Assembly (NCBI GenBank): GCA_016715115.1
Contig: JADKBM010000004.1
Location: 1 to 64,000, forward strand
DNA: 64,000 nucleotides
Origin: Acidobacteriota bacterium
Lineage (GTDB): Bacteria; Acidobacteriota; Blastocatellia; Pyrinomonadales; Pyrinomonadaceae
Direction: 5' to 3'
Below the pieces are notes generated by a model. It was not told where the DNA came from. It searched no databases and worked only from the letters and a program-made list of their open reading frames with translations. Below, in pieces: positions 1 to 8,729 of the stretch. A program made the translations under genes and the position numbers. Numbering within the stretch: the stretch's first letter is position 1; each line of letters starts with the position of its first letter.

Positions 1-562
1 GCAACGCAAAATGCGGTTCCGGTCAGCCGCCGGCGACGACGATCTTACCGTCGGGCTGCGGGATCGCGTCGTTCGGGGTCGCCGCACTCGACCCCGTTTG
101 CTGGAATCTGGTCGTCGTCACGCCGTTGGTTCCGAAGCTCGTATCGACGGTCCCGTTGGCGTTGAACCTGAGAACCGAAAGTAGATTGTTCTGATTGTCC
201 TGGCTGTTCCCTACGACGATGATTTTGCCGTCAGCTTGAAGGAGCACGACCGGCGAGACATCGGGGCGGCCATTGACGTCCGCGTAAAGACGGCCGCCGG
301 TCCCGAACGACGTATCGATCGAACCGCTCGGATTGTAACGAATGATCGAAAAGTCGTTGAGGAACAAGTTGTCGGCCGCGTTTCCAGCCGCGATGATCTT
401 GCCGTCCGGCTGGATCGCGAGGCTTCGGATCCGTGAAACGTTGCCGTAGAACGATTCGTTGGCAAAGCCCGTCAGATTGAACGACGAGTCAAAGATCGCC
501 GTCAGCAGCCAACGCCGCCGACGAAATACAAGGACCAATATCGGAATGAATAATTTCTGCAT
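1..562 (-). pseudogene. Delta-60 repeat secreted protein, 5' end, frameshifted and cut by the window edge
   Basis: The reading frame holds repeated units of the type 'QPDGKI(I/V)(A/V)(A/V)G ... RYN ... GSIDTSFGTGG', the signature of delta-60 (beta-propeller-like) repeats found in secreted or surface proteins. Three frame problems are visible. After MQKLFIPILVLV the frame reads Arg-rich (FRRRRW), while the neighbouring frame reads a normal signal-peptide end and repeat start (CISSAALAADGDL), returning to frame at DSSFNLTG: one base missing near 525 and one extra T near 488. At about 24-27 the frame stops, whereas a one-base shift continues as TGTAF, the expected repeat text, off the window. 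A good ribosome site (AGAGG) precedes the start at 562. The original gene was therefore probably a Sec-exported repeat protein. Either it is decaying or this end of the sequence carries indel errors. Confidence 0.7.
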
Positions 563-919
563 AGATTACCTCTCGGACCGTCTCGCAGAAACTTTCGGAA
601 AAATCGGGTCAGATGATCCAGAATAATCGATCAAAAATCAAGGAAAGCGGCGTACGCAGAAGATCGACGGTGAGATACAACTCATCTGAACTCAGTTATT
701 TACCGCTTGCAGATCCGGACAGAAAAAGATGGTGGATAAAAATCGGCACGAACCGGCTCGCAGCGTCTTTGGCGGCCGATCCGTGCCCGTCGGGGGTTAT
801 GTCGCGGCGCCGGCGATAGCGTCCGACGCCACGACGGTCCGAAATCGGGTCAAAAATGTTTTCGGACGGTCCCCGAAAGTTGTTTTCCGCTCCGATCTGT
901 CGCAAAATCATTAGATTCG
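563..919. other. Intergenic region between divergent genes
   Basis: This 357-base stretch separates the delta-60 gene (minus) from the sigma-factor gene (plus), so it must hold both promoters. I see no coding potential, no clear hairpin with a T-run, no long repeat and no RNA gene in it. No promoter box is convincing enough to mark. Confidence 0.4.
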
Positions 920-1480
920 ATGACGAATGAATCCGAAAACCTGACGATGCTTCTGAACGGCACGCAGCGCGGCGACCGCGCAAGCCTCGATGAGTTGCTG
1001 CCGCGCGTCTACGACGAACTAAAACGCATCGCCGCGTACAAACTCTCGATCGAACGCGGCAACCATACGCTGCAGGCGACGGCGCTCGTTCATGAAGCGT
1101 ATATGCGGCTCATCGACCAACATTCGGTCAACTGGCAGAATCGCGCTCATTTCTTTGCGATCGCCTCGGAAATGATGCGTCGGATCCTTGTGAACTACGC
1201 CGAAAGCCACAAGGCAAAGAAACGAAACGAAGGTCAGACGCTGATCTCGCTCGACGTCGCGGGCGAGATCGCGGCCGATTCCGACGTCGATCTGATCTTC
1301 CTCGAAAACGCGCTCCGGCAACTCGCCGAATTCGATCCGACGCAGGCGCGGATCGTGGAGCTCAAGTTCTTCGGCGGTCTAACAAATGAAGAAGCGGCCG
1401 AGGTTCTCGGCGTGTCGGTCTCGACCGTGAAGCGCGAATGGCGCATGGCGCGCGCCTGGTTGGCCGCAAAATTGAACTGA
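920..1480 (+). CDS. ECF-family RNA polymerase sigma factor (Sig-70_X6 type)
   Basis: This intact 186-residue protein is an extracytoplasmic-function sigma factor that would direct RNA polymerase to a small promoter set. Region 2 spans about residues 20-95 (LDELLPRVYDELKRIA, then ALVHEAYMRLI and the aromatic-rich NWQNRAHFFAIASEMMRRIL). Region 4 spans about 125-182 with the helix-turn-helix text LTNEEAAEVLGVSVSTVKREW. The spacing and wording match the Sig-70_X6 (TIGR02999-like) group, which in Acidobacteria and Planctomycetes is usually encoded just upstream of a Ser/Thr protein kinase. That is the arrangement here, with the kinase 39 bases downstream on the same strand, so the kinase or its partner proteins probably regulate the sigma factor. 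No anti-sigma factor is adjacent. The gene is intact although both neighbours are frameshifted. Confidence 0.93.
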   Translation: MTNESENLTMLLNGTQRGDRASLDELLPRVYDELKRIAAYKLSIERGNHTLQATALVHEAYMRLIDQHSVNWQNRAHFFAIASEMMRRILVNYAESHKAKKRNEGQTLISLDVAGEIAADSDVDLIFLENALRQLAEFDPTQARIVELKFFGGLTNEEAAEVLGVSVSTVKREWRMARAWLAAKLN

Positions 1481-1519
1481 TTTCCCCCGCTTTCCGGCGA
1501 GTATGCCCGGACACAAATT

Positions 1520-4106
1520 ATGCGATCCGGTGAAATGACCCCCGACAAATGGAACAAGATCAAGGCGATCTTCAATGAGGCGATCGATCTCGGCGACGAA
1601 GCGCGCGAGGATTTTCTGCGCGGACATCCTGATGCCGAATCGGTCGCCGAGGCGCGCCGGTTGCTTGAAGCGGAAACTCGCGAGAGGTTTTCGGAACCGG
1701 CCGCGCGCGTTTCGGGACTGTGGGCCGAAGATGACGCCGTTGAATACGAAGGCCGCGAGATCGGCGGTTTCAGGCTGATTCGCGAGATCGGCCGCGGCGG
1801 AATGGGTATCGTCTTCGAAGCGGTTCGCGAATCCGACGATTTTCGGCAGCGGGCGGCGGTCAAGATCCTCAAACTCGGAGCCGATTCGGCGGCGATGGCC
1901 AAACGGTTCGGGCGTGAGCGGCAGATCCTCGCGACGCTCGAACATGCGAACATCGCGCGATTGCTCGACGGCGGACGCGCCGCCGACGGAACGCCGTTTT
2001 TGGCGATGGAGTTCGTCGACGGCCTTCCGGTCGATCAGTTCTGCGACCAGAACGGGCTCGGGTTGCGCGATCGGCTGCGGCTTTTTCTGAAGATCTGTTC
2101 CGCGGTCGCGTTCGCGCATTCACGCCTCGTCATCCATCGTGATCTGAAACCGTCGAATATCCTTGTGACCGACGATTCCGAGGTCAAACTGCTCGATTTC
2201 GGAATCTCGAAGATCGTCAGCCCCGACGATGAGATGCCCGATCAAACGTTGACTTCGCTCGGAATGATGACGCCGCGTTACGCGTCGCCTGAACAGGCCG
2301 CCGGCCGGATCGTCTCGACTCCGGGCGATGTCTATTCGCTCGGGCTTATCCTCTATGAGCTTTTGACCGGAGTTCCGGCACATCGCTTCGAAAGCAGCCG
2401 TCCCGACGGATCGCACGCGTCATTTGCGATTCCGAGCCGCCGCGCCCGTCCGCCGCGACGACGACGTCCCGTCCGGTCCTTCCGAACCGGCGACCGGACA
2501 AACCGCGCAGAACCGCGACGGCCGAACCGCGGAGCTTGGCCGCATCATCAATCCGAAAACGCTGCGCGGCGATCTCGACAACATCGTCCTCAAGGCGCTT
2601 CAGAAAGATCCGGCGCGCCGCTACTCGTCGGTCGAGCAGTTCGCCGGCGATATCGAACGTTATCTTGATGGATTGCCGGTTTCGGCGTCCCGATTCGCGG
2701 ATGTACCGGCTCGGCAAGTTCGTTTCGCGAAACCGCGCGGCGGTCGCGGCGGCGATAATGATCATGCTGACGCTGGTCGCAGGGATGGCGGCCACCGGCT
2801 GGCAGGCCTATCGCGCCGAGCAGCAGCGCGGGTTGGCTGAGAAGCGATTCAACGAAGTTCGTGAGCTGGCCCGCAACGTGGTTTTCAAATATCACGACGA
2901 GATCAAGGATCTTCCGGGCGCGACGCGTGTCCGTGAGGTGCTGGTCGCCGACGCGCTCAAATACCTCGACAGTCTGCAACGCGATTCTTCGAGCGATCCG
3001 GACCTGACGCGCGAGCTGGCGCAGGCCTATATGCAATCGCGAGCGTAGGGGCCGGGACATATCAAAAACGAACCTCGGGAATTCCGGAAGCGGCGGCCGA
3101 GAGTTTTCAGAAAGCGATCGGACTGCTTGAACCGCTCGCCACGGGATCAAGCGATGTCAAACTTCTGTCCGAACTTCGCGATGCCTACGTCGAATGGCCG
3201 GGCCTTTTACCGCGTCGGAAAATTCAATGAACAGAACGCGAATTTCGAAAAGGCGCTCGCTCCTTGGGCGGCGCGTCGTCGAACTTGCGCCCGAAGATCT
3301 GAATTCAAAGATCTACCTCGCGCGGAGTTTCGTCCACTACGGCGACAGCATTCCGGAGGCGGAAATGCCGCGGAAGATGGAGACGTTTCGCGGCGCGCTG
3401 GCGATCGCCGACGAGGTCATCGCGACCGCGCCTGACGACGAGACCGCGAACCGCATCCTCGCGAGCGCGACGCACCGCGTCCAGCTTTACACGTTTCTCG
3501 CGGCCGCCGAGGCGAGGAAGAAAGGCGATCCCGGAAAGCAGACGGCGCTGCTCCGCGAGGCGCTTGAGGTCGCCAAGAGGTCGACGGCGGCGCAGCAGAA
3601 AGTACTGTCGCTGAAGCCCGACAATCCCGTATATCGCCGCAACGTCGCCGGCGGGACACTAAACGAAGGCACGATTTATCGTGAACTCGGCGAAACGGAG
3701 ACGGCGATCAGACTGGCCCGCGAGGCACTCGACACGCAGCTCGCGATCGCCGCGGCCGATTCGAGCAATCAGGAGATCAAACTCGATCTCAAAGAATCTT
3801 ACGAGGATCTAGCGCTCGCGCATATTCGCCGCGGCGAACTCGCGGCGGCACGCATCGATTTCGAAAAGGCCATCGCGCTGAATGACGAACTTCTCAAAAA
3901 GGATCCGCAGAATTTTGATTTTTTGGATCGCGAGGCTGCGCGGCGAACAGGTCTTCGCCGACGCTCTGGCCGAAAAGGTTTCAAGCCCCGAGGCCCGCGC
4001 GGGCTATCTGAAAGCGCTCAAACTTGCCGAAACAGAAACTCCGGCCAAGTACGGCGCCTTTGTCGCGGATTTCCGCACGAGGATCGAAGAGAGTCTGCGG
4101 AAATGA
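1520..4106 (+). pseudogene. Ser/Thr protein kinase with TPR-like repeats, broken by at least six frame changes
   Basis: Read across frames, this is a full-length Acidobacteria-type kinase of about 860 residues. The N-terminal kinase domain is intact in one frame to about 2430: glycine loop GRGGMGIVF, AVKILK lysine, catalytic HRDLKPSNIL, DFG in LLDFGISK, and TPRYASPEQ. The text then moves to a second frame (RGDLDNIVLKALQKDPARRYSSVEQF), a third at about 2688 (RLGKFVSRN and a membrane helix AAIMIMLTLVAGMAATGW), and again at about 3045, 3196, 3264 and 3935, ending LAEKVSSPEARAGYLKALK with a stop at 4104-4106. The C-terminal half is helical, TPR-like. Translation could begin at 1520 or at the ATG at 1535 (MTPDKWNKI, as in relatives). 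Protein-level conservation across every break argues that the damage is recent or is a sequencing artefact. If functional, it would be a membrane-anchored kinase partnering the upstream sigma factor. Confidence 0.85.
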
Positions 4107-4109
4107 AGA

Positions 4110-4613
4110 TCAGTGCAGACGGAGTGTGATTTGTGAGGAGTAAAGTGCAGAAAGCAAAGGCCTCATCCATAGCGCAGTTCCGAACTCCTCTGCCATTGCA
4201 CCTTGCACTCTGTAAACCATCGGATTCTCAGCGGTCGCAAGGATCGCGGCGACTTTTTTCCGGCGCGGTTGACGGGGATCGATCAAATTCAACAACTCCA
4301 ACTGCTTTGCGAAGATCATCCGGCGGCAATCCAGGCTTTCGATGCGATTCTTGAATTCAAAATCAACGCCCATCCAGAAAGTGTCGAGAGCGATCATTTC
4401 ATAGAGAATTTCATCCTTTGACCCAAACGATTTCCGAAAGAGATCGAGGCCGCGTTCGGTTGAAACAAAATGATACTCATCGCCGATGATCTCGACGTGC
4501 GGAGTGCCGTCGTCGCTGCGCTCAGTCAGAAATCGATAGACGTGCGGAATTGGCCGTGCGCGTTGCAGAAGCCCGTTGTATTCGTTTTGAAGTTCTTCGA
4601 TCGTTATTGACAT
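4110..4613 (-). CDS. Imm63-like immunity-type protein
   Basis: This 167-residue soluble protein carries text resembling the Imm63 family of polymorphic-toxin immunity proteins: DEYHFVSTERG, then DEILYEMIALDTFWMGVDFEFKNR, then D-C-R-R-M-I-F-A-K-Q-L-E-L-L. The conserved region is roughly residues 40-115. The last 35 residues or so are encoded by sequence that resembles the TGCACT/AGTGCA low-complexity words seen between genes elsewhere, so the C-terminus may have been rewritten by repeat growth into the gene. It converges on the kinase gene with only 3 bases between the ends. No toxin gene is adjacent, and the RHS gene of this window lies about 34 kb away. It may be an orphan immunity gene or a housekeeping relative of the fold. 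The family call is from memory of the motif pattern. Confidence 0.55.
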   Translation of the reverse strand: MSITIEELQNEYNGLLQRARPIPHVYRFLTERSDDGTPHVEIIGDEYHFVSTERGLDLFRKSFGSKDEILYEMIALDTFWMGVDFEFKNRIESLDCRRMIFAKQLELLNLIDPRQPRRKKVAAILATAENPMVYRVQGAMAEEFGTALWMRPLLSALYSSQITLRLH

Positions 4614-4681
4614 ATTCGGCGCAAGTCAGCGAACATCGGTGCGTTCACCAAGTGAAGATTTTAACATTCGAGGAGAAATCA

Positions 4682-4891
4682 GTGAATATCGTCATCGTCA
4701 TCATTCAGGTTTGCGGAATCGCTTTCATCATCGGATTCGTTCTGGCGCTTTTGAACTGGGGTTTTGGTATGCATCTCGGAATCAAGGGTGCGGAAGTGCC
4801 GGGCGACCCGGTCGCGGGCTTGTTTTTTCTCGTTCTCGGGATCGTCTTCACGATTCTTGGGAAATTCCTCGATAAGAAATTCGGCTCGTGA
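4682..4891 (+). CDS. Small two-helix membrane protein
   Basis: I place the start at the GTG at 4682 because GAGGAGA lies at the right distance before it and the product then begins directly with a hydrophobic helix; the open frame upstream reads poorly. The 69-residue product has two predicted membrane helices, about residues 2-22 (VIIQVCGIAFIIGFVLALL) and 43-60 (VAGLFFLVLGIVFTILGKF), joined by a short loop with GMHLGIKGAEVPGDP, and ends with a basic tail KFLDKKFGS. I do not recognise the family. It is divergent from the Imm63-like gene and ends just before a strong hairpin. Confidence 0.6.
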   Translation: MNIVIVIIQVCGIAFIIGFVLALLNWGFGMHLGIKGAEVPGDPVAGLFFLVLGIVFTILGKFLDKKFGS

Positions 4892-4924
4892 AAATTGAGT
4901 TTTGCCGACGGACGAGTTTTTCAA

Positions 4925-4967
4925 TCAAAAATCGAACCGGTCGCCCAAATAGCGGGCGACCGGTTCG
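4925..4967 (-). terminator. Rho-independent terminator, minus strand
   Basis: A perfect 14-bp stem (4933-4946 with 4954-4967, CGAACCGGTCGCCC) and a 7-base loop are followed on the minus strand by ATTTTTG. It would end transcription of the small minus-strand gene at 5066-5167, and the stem could also stop transcripts arriving from 4891 on the plus strand. Confidence 0.75.
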
Positions 4968-4985
4968 CGTCGGGGGGAGGCAAGT

Positions 4986-5035
4986 CAATTTCGGATTTGG
5001 GATTTTGGATTTGGGATTTTGGATTTGAAGATATC
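4986..5035. repeat. Degenerate GGATTTGGGATTTT repeat
   Basis: About 50 bases consist of the words GGATTTGGGATTTT repeated in one direction. It belongs to the same GGATTTT word family as 35445-35665 and 63914-63947. It lies between the small minus-strand gene and its terminator. Confidence 0.7.
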
Positions 5036-5065
5036 GGCTGCAAATCCGGAATCGCACTGCGCAAA

Positions 5066-5167
5066 TCAAAAGAGATTCGAATGAAAAAGCAGCAGCCAGC
5101 CGGCAACCAGGACAAAGATCAACAGGAAAAGATCGTTTGCGCCCAACTGTGATTCTTCGTTTCTCAT
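5066..5167 (-). CDS. Candidate 33-residue single-pass membrane micro-protein
   Basis: A short frame starts at the ATG at 5165-5167 and ends with TGA at 5066-5068. It has a strong ribosome site (AAGAGGTGA) about 8 bases upstream. The product begins MRNEESQLGANDLF, then a hydrophobic stretch LLIFVLVAGWLLLFH, and ends SNLF, giving one membrane helix with a short acidic N-terminus. A rho-independent terminator for the same strand lies about 100 bases downstream (4925-4967). It is divergent from mqnC. I do not recognise a family. The good start signal plus terminator make it more likely than chance, but there is no homology evidence. Confidence 0.5.
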   Translation of the reverse strand: MRNEESQLGANDLFLLIFVLVAGWLLLFHSNLF

Positions 5168-5371
5168 TTCACTCTCACCTCTTGTAAAATCTCTCACTTG
5201 TTAAAGCGTTTTTTTCTCGCGAAAAGTGTCATCGCGTTTGGAACAAAATTTGTATATCAAAAAACGCATCAGTGAAAAGACGGCGCTTTTTTGAGTTTTG
5301 CCGTTGTTTTTCAGGGATTTTTTCGCAATTTGCGACTTTTCGAATTCAATTTGCGAAAACAGGCGAGTTAT

Positions 5372-6514
5372 ATGAGCAATATTCAACCGATTTTGGACAA
5401 GGTTTTGGATGGCGGCCGGATGACTTCCGAAGACTGTACGGCGCTGCTGGAGAGCTACGACATCGCGCGCATCGGCGCCGCGGCCGATGAGATCCGTCAG
5501 CGGAAACATCCGGACAAAGTCGTCACGTACATCATCGACCGCAACATAAATTACACGAATGTCTGCAACGTCGTCTGCACCTTTTGCGCGTTCTATCGCC
5601 GGCCGGGAAAACCGGACACTTACGTCCATTCGTTCGAGGAGATCTGCAAACGCATCGACGAGACCATCGAACTAGGCGGCACCGGCGTCCTGATGCAGGG
5701 CGGTCTTCATCCTGATTTCAATATCGAGTGGTACGAAGATCTGCTTTCGCGTCTGCACGCGCTTTACCCGACGTTTCAGCTTCACTGCTTTTCGCCGCCC
5801 GAGATCCACAACATTCATCTGATCAGCGGTTTGGACTACGAAACGATAATGGCGCGCCTCAAAGCGGCGGGACTCAATTCGATGCCGGGCGGCGGCGGCG
5901 AGATTCTTGACGACGAGGTCCGCAAGCGCGTTTCGACGAAATGCAACACGCAGGAATGGCTCGACGTAATGCGTGCCGCGCATAAGGTCGGACTGCGGAC
6001 GACGGCGTCGATGATGTTCGGGATCGGCGACCGGGTCGAGCATCGCGTGCGCCATCTCCAGCGTGTCCGCGACGTTCAGGACGAAACCGGCGGATTCACG
6101 GCGTTCATCCCTTGGACGTTTCAGCGCGAGAACACGGCGCTCGGGCGCAAGATCACGGAAGAGCCTTCGGGAATCGATTACATCAAGATGCTTTCGGTAT
6201 CTCGTCTGTTCCTCGACAACTTCGACCACATTCAGGCATCGTGGCTGACGCAGGGATTGCGGCTCGGCCAGGTCGGACTGCGAATGGGAGCCGACGATAT
6301 GGGATCGACGATGATCGAGGAGAACGTCGTCTCCGCCGCCGGCGCGCACAACGAAGCGACCGAACGCGAGCTTCGCTACCAGATCTCGGAGGCCGGTTTC
6401 ATCCCGCGACAACGGGATATTTTGTACAGATATGTAGACCGTAAAAACATCGAGGAATTGGACTCGCGATCGTCGATGCCGTTGAAGCAATTGAGCGTGG
6501 CATTTGCGGATTAA
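5372..6514 (+). CDS. mqnC: Cyclic dehypoxanthinyl futalosine synthase (radical SAM)
   Basis: MqnC converts dehypoxanthine futalosine to its cyclic form in the futalosine route to menaquinone, in the cytoplasm, using a radical SAM [4Fe-4S] cluster. The cluster ligands are in C65-NVV-C69-TF-C72 followed by AFYRRPG. Other family text is GGTGVLMQGGLHPDFNIEWYEDLL, HCFSPPEI, AAGLNSMPGGGGEIL, RTTASMMFGIGD and FIPWTFQRENTALG. I chose the ATG at 5372 (MSNIQPILDKVL), which gives 380 residues, near the usual length; the frame is open upstream but reads as non-coding. No other mqn genes are in the window. Downstream lies a long repeat and a convergent gene. The gene implies respiration with menaquinone made without the classical MenF-MenD route. 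Confidence 0.93.
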   Translation: MSNIQPILDKVLDGGRMTSEDCTALLESYDIARIGAAADEIRQRKHPDKVVTYIIDRNINYTNVCNVVCTFCAFYRRPGKPDTYVHSFEEICKRIDETIELGGTGVLMQGGLHPDFNIEWYEDLLSRLHALYPTFQLHCFSPPEIHNIHLISGLDYETIMARLKAAGLNSMPGGGGEILDDEVRKRVSTKCNTQEWLDVMRAAHKVGLRTTASMMFGIGDRVEHRVRHLQRVRDVQDETGGFTAFIPWTFQRENTALGRKITEEPSGIDYIKMLSVSRLFLDNFDHIQASWLTQGLRLGQVGLRMGADDMGSTMIEENVVSAAGAHNEATERELRYQISEAGFIPRQRDILYRYVDRKNIEELDSRSSMPLKQLSVAFAD

Positions 6515-6519
6515 GAAAA

Positions 6520-6800
6520 ATTTGCGATTTGCGATTTGCGATTTGCGATTGGGGGATTCCAAAATTCCAGAGATTCCAGAGATTCCAGAGATTCCATAGA
6601 TTCCAGAGATTCCAGATGGAAAGATTCGATTGGAGTCTTTGGAATCGTGGAATTCCTGGAATCCTGGAATCCCTGGAATCCTGGAATTCCTGGAATCCTG
6701 GAATCCTGGAATTCCTGGAATCTTTGAATTCCTGGAATCTTGGAATGGGATCTTGGAATTCCTGGAATCCTGGAATTCCTGGAATTCCTTGGAGCCTGTC
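6520..6800. repeat. Low-complexity repeat block (GCGATTT, ATTCCAGAG, GGAATTCCTGGAATCC words)
   Basis: Immediately after mqnC come four copies of GCGATTT (about 6525-6550), then ATTCCAGAG units (6556-6617), then, after a short spacer, a long run of TGGAATCC / GGAATTCC units (6640-6795). The second and third words are roughly reverse complements, so the block can fold back on itself. It separates the convergent mqnC and cyanophycinase genes. Long frames through it encode only Trp-Asn-Ser-rich repeats and are not genes. Confidence 0.9.
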
Positions 6801-6914
6801 GGAGAAGCCGTTTGAGAACTGATTTGTTTCTTCAAGCGTCTGTAACACGCGAACCCGTTGTACTCAGAAGAGTTACGCGTGTTTCGATCGCACCGCGTGA
6901 AGCGGAGCGGAACC

Positions 6915-6957
6915 CAGGTGTCAGCCGCGGGCAGTTCAGACGAGCGTCTGACACCTG
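6915..6957. repeat. Inverted repeat with two competing stems
   Basis: CAGGTGTCAG (6915-6924) is matched by CTGACACCTG (6948-6957). The interior CGGGCAG (6928-6934) can instead pair with CTGCCCG (6955-6961), so the stems are mutually exclusive. It lies just past the 3' end of the cyanophycinase-like gene and may be a 3' processing or termination structure, but there is no T-run. Confidence 0.5.
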
Positions 6958-6973
6958 CCCGGCCCGATTGGCG

Positions 6974-7765
6974 TCACCTCAGTTTTCGCCTTTTAAGATC
7001 AAAAACCTGGCCCGCCCGGCCGAGAAAGATCGAGAAGGTTGAGTCTTTCCGTTTTCCATCGACAAACATCACATAACTTGCGCCCAGCACCTCCGCGTAT
7101 CGGTTGTCGCGAACGGCGATGGCGGTGTCTTCGTCGATCCCGACCCCGAGCATTTTCGGGTTTGAGAGGACGAGTCCGAAAAGCCGGTTCTGACGCCGGC
7201 GGACTATGAAATGCTGGTCGACGATCGCGTTCGGCAACAGTCCAAGTCCCGGACGCGTTCCGACCTTTGTTCCGTCGATGACCGTCAGGTCGTTCTCGCC
7301 TGTCATCATCGGTGACGACATCAGCGCCGCGCCGGCGCTCGTGCCTGCAAAAGCGATTCCGGCATCGTATCGGTCACGCAGCAGTTTCAACAGTTCTTCG
7401 TCCTTCAAGACGTCCATTATCCGGTTTTGGTCGCCGCCGGAAAAGAAAACGCCAGTTGCGGTCTTCATCTGTTCGATGAACTTCGCGCGACCGTCACCGT
7501 CAAGCGGCGCGAACGGAGCGGATTCGATCTTCGCGCCGGGAAATTTCGCGAAATCCTCTTTCAGCGATTCCGCACTCTCTTTCGGAACGCCGCTCGCCCA
7601 GGTTATTATCAGAATCCGCGATTTCGCGCCGCCGGACCATTCAACGAAGCGCCCAAGGGCCGCCTCGGGCCGATCACCGCCGCCGATGACCACCAGACGC
7701 TGTTGTGAAAATGCGGTTCCGACAGCCGCCAGCACGATTACGAGAACGAAAGACTTTTTCAACAT
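6974..7765 (-). CDS. Secreted cyanophycinase-like serine peptidase (family S51)
   Basis: This 263-residue protein has a Sec signal peptide (residues 1-20, ending TAFSQ) and then a class-I glutamine-amidotransferase-like fold typical of cyanophycinase/peptidase E: VVIGGGDRPEAALGRFVE, ITWASGVPKESAE, GVFFSGGDQNRIMDVL, the nucleophile elbow FAGTSAGAALMS with S143, and VDQHFIVRRRQNRLF. Cyanophycinase degrades the Asp-Arg storage polymer cyanophycin to dipeptides. An exported version would act on external polymer or another beta-aspartyl substrate. No cyanophycin synthetase is in the window. It converges on mqnC and is divergent from the first desaturase, about 100 bases away. Confidence 0.85.
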   Translation of the reverse strand: MLKKSFVLVIVLAAVGTAFSQQRLVVIGGGDRPEAALGRFVEWSGGAKSRILIITWASGVPKESAESLKEDFAKFPGAKIESAPFAPLDGDGRAKFIEQMKTATGVFFSGGDQNRIMDVLKDEELLKLLRDRYDAGIAFAGTSAGAALMSSPMMTGENDLTVIDGTKVGTRPGLGLLPNAIVDQHFIVRRRQNRLFGLVLSNPKMLGVGIDEDTAIAVRDNRYAEVLGASYVMFVDGKRKDSTFSIFLGRAGQVFDLKRRKLR

Positions 7766-7797
7766 CGCTACCCATTAAACCGCAGAATCGACAAATC

Positions 7798-7837
7798 TTA
7801 CAATTCTCTTACGATTCGACGCCGGTCAATCTGTTAC
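7798..7837 (+). promoter_or_regulatory. Three TTAC repeats upstream of desaturase 1
   Basis: TTAC occurs at 7798, 7809 and 7834 within TTACAATTC-TCTTACGATTCGACGC and TCTGTTACGCTTG. The same three words with the same spacing of 11 and 25 bases stand upstream of desaturase 2 (8730, 8741, 8766). Conservation of spacing between paralogous genes suggests an operator or promoter for one regulator, or remnants of the duplication. Confidence 0.55.
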
Positions 7838-7866
7838 GCTTGATGATGTCTCAGGCGACATCACGA

Positions 7867-8721
7867 ATGAAAAACACAACAAGCTTCGGGGTTCTCAAAA
7901 CAATCAACTGGAAAAATTCGACGATCGTTCTGATTTTCCACGCTTTCGCGATCATCGGGCTGTTCTATTTCAGCTGGCAGAATCTGGCGGCGCTGCTGAT
8001 CGGCAACTGGATCGTCGGAAGCCTCGGCGTCGGGCTCGGCTATCACCGACTGCTGACGCACCGCAGTTTCAAGGCGCCGAAGTGGCTTGAGTATCTGCTC
8101 ACTGTTTTCGGAACAATGGCCGTCCAGGACGATGCGCCGAAATGGGTCGCAACGCACCGCATCCATCATCAGTTCACGGATCAGGAACGCGATCCGCATT
8201 CGACGCGGCCCGGATTCTGGTGGGCGCATCTCGGCTGGATCGTCTACGGGACGGCGAACGATCACGACCCGGCAACGCTCAAGAAATACGTTCCGGATCT
8301 GATGAAGGACCGGTTTCACGTTGCGCTTGCTCGTTTTTACTACGCTCCGCTGATCCTGTCGGGCATTTTGCTCTTTTTCCTCGGCGGCTGGCCAATGGTT
8401 CTGTGGGGCGTTTTCGGACGCGTCGTTTTCGGTTGGCACTCGACGTGGCTCGTCAATTCGGCGACGCATATGTGGGGTTCGACGCCGCACGAAACCGGCG
8501 ACGATTCGACCAACAATGCCGTCATCGCCCTGCTCACGTTCGGCGAAGGCTGGCACAACAACCATCACGCGTTTCCCGCATCGGCGCGGCACGGTCTCGG
8601 TCGTTTCCAGTTTGACCAGAACTGGCTCACGATTCGCATCTTTGAGCGTCTGGGATGGGCGACGAACGTCCGGCTCGCGACCATCGACACGGCACTCTCC
8701 GAGAGCGTGTCAACACCCTGA
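7867..8721 (+). CDS. Membrane fatty-acid desaturase (copy 1)
   Basis: This is a delta-9-type acyl-lipid/acyl-CoA desaturase that would put double bonds in membrane acyl chains using a di-iron centre. The three histidine boxes are present: HRLLTH, HRIHH and HNNHH in GEGWHNNHHAFPASARHG. Membrane helices flank them (about residues 17-45 and 150-185). I place the start at the ATG at 7867 (MKNTTSFGVLKTINW), because the copy-2 protein aligns from there and the upstream ATGs at 7843 and 7846 would run into the TTAC repeat block. The product is 284 residues. It is about 60% alike by eye to the protein encoded 106 bases downstream, so the pair is a tandem duplication, perhaps with different substrate or temperature roles. 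Confidence 0.9.
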   Translation: MKNTTSFGVLKTINWKNSTIVLIFHAFAIIGLFYFSWQNLAALLIGNWIVGSLGVGLGYHRLLTHRSFKAPKWLEYLLTVFGTMAVQDDAPKWVATHRIHHQFTDQERDPHSTRPGFWWAHLGWIVYGTANDHDPATLKKYVPDLMKDRFHVALARFYYAPLILSGILLFFLGGWPMVLWGVFGRVVFGWHSTWLVNSATHMWGSTPHETGDDSTNNAVIALLTFGEGWHNNHHAFPASARHGLGRFQFDQNWLTIRIFERLGWATNVRLATIDTALSESVSTP

Positions 8722-8729
8722 ACCGCGTA

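Noticed and set aside
6529..6848. Trp-Asn-Ser or Ile-Pro-Gly repeat frames on both strands
   Set aside because: They translate the GGAATTCCTGGAATCC repeat block after mqnC and are open only because the word lacks stop codons.
6840..6975. A tRNA or riboswitch downstream of the mqnC repeat
   Set aside because: The inverted repeats do not fit a cloverleaf and no aptamer core is recognisable.
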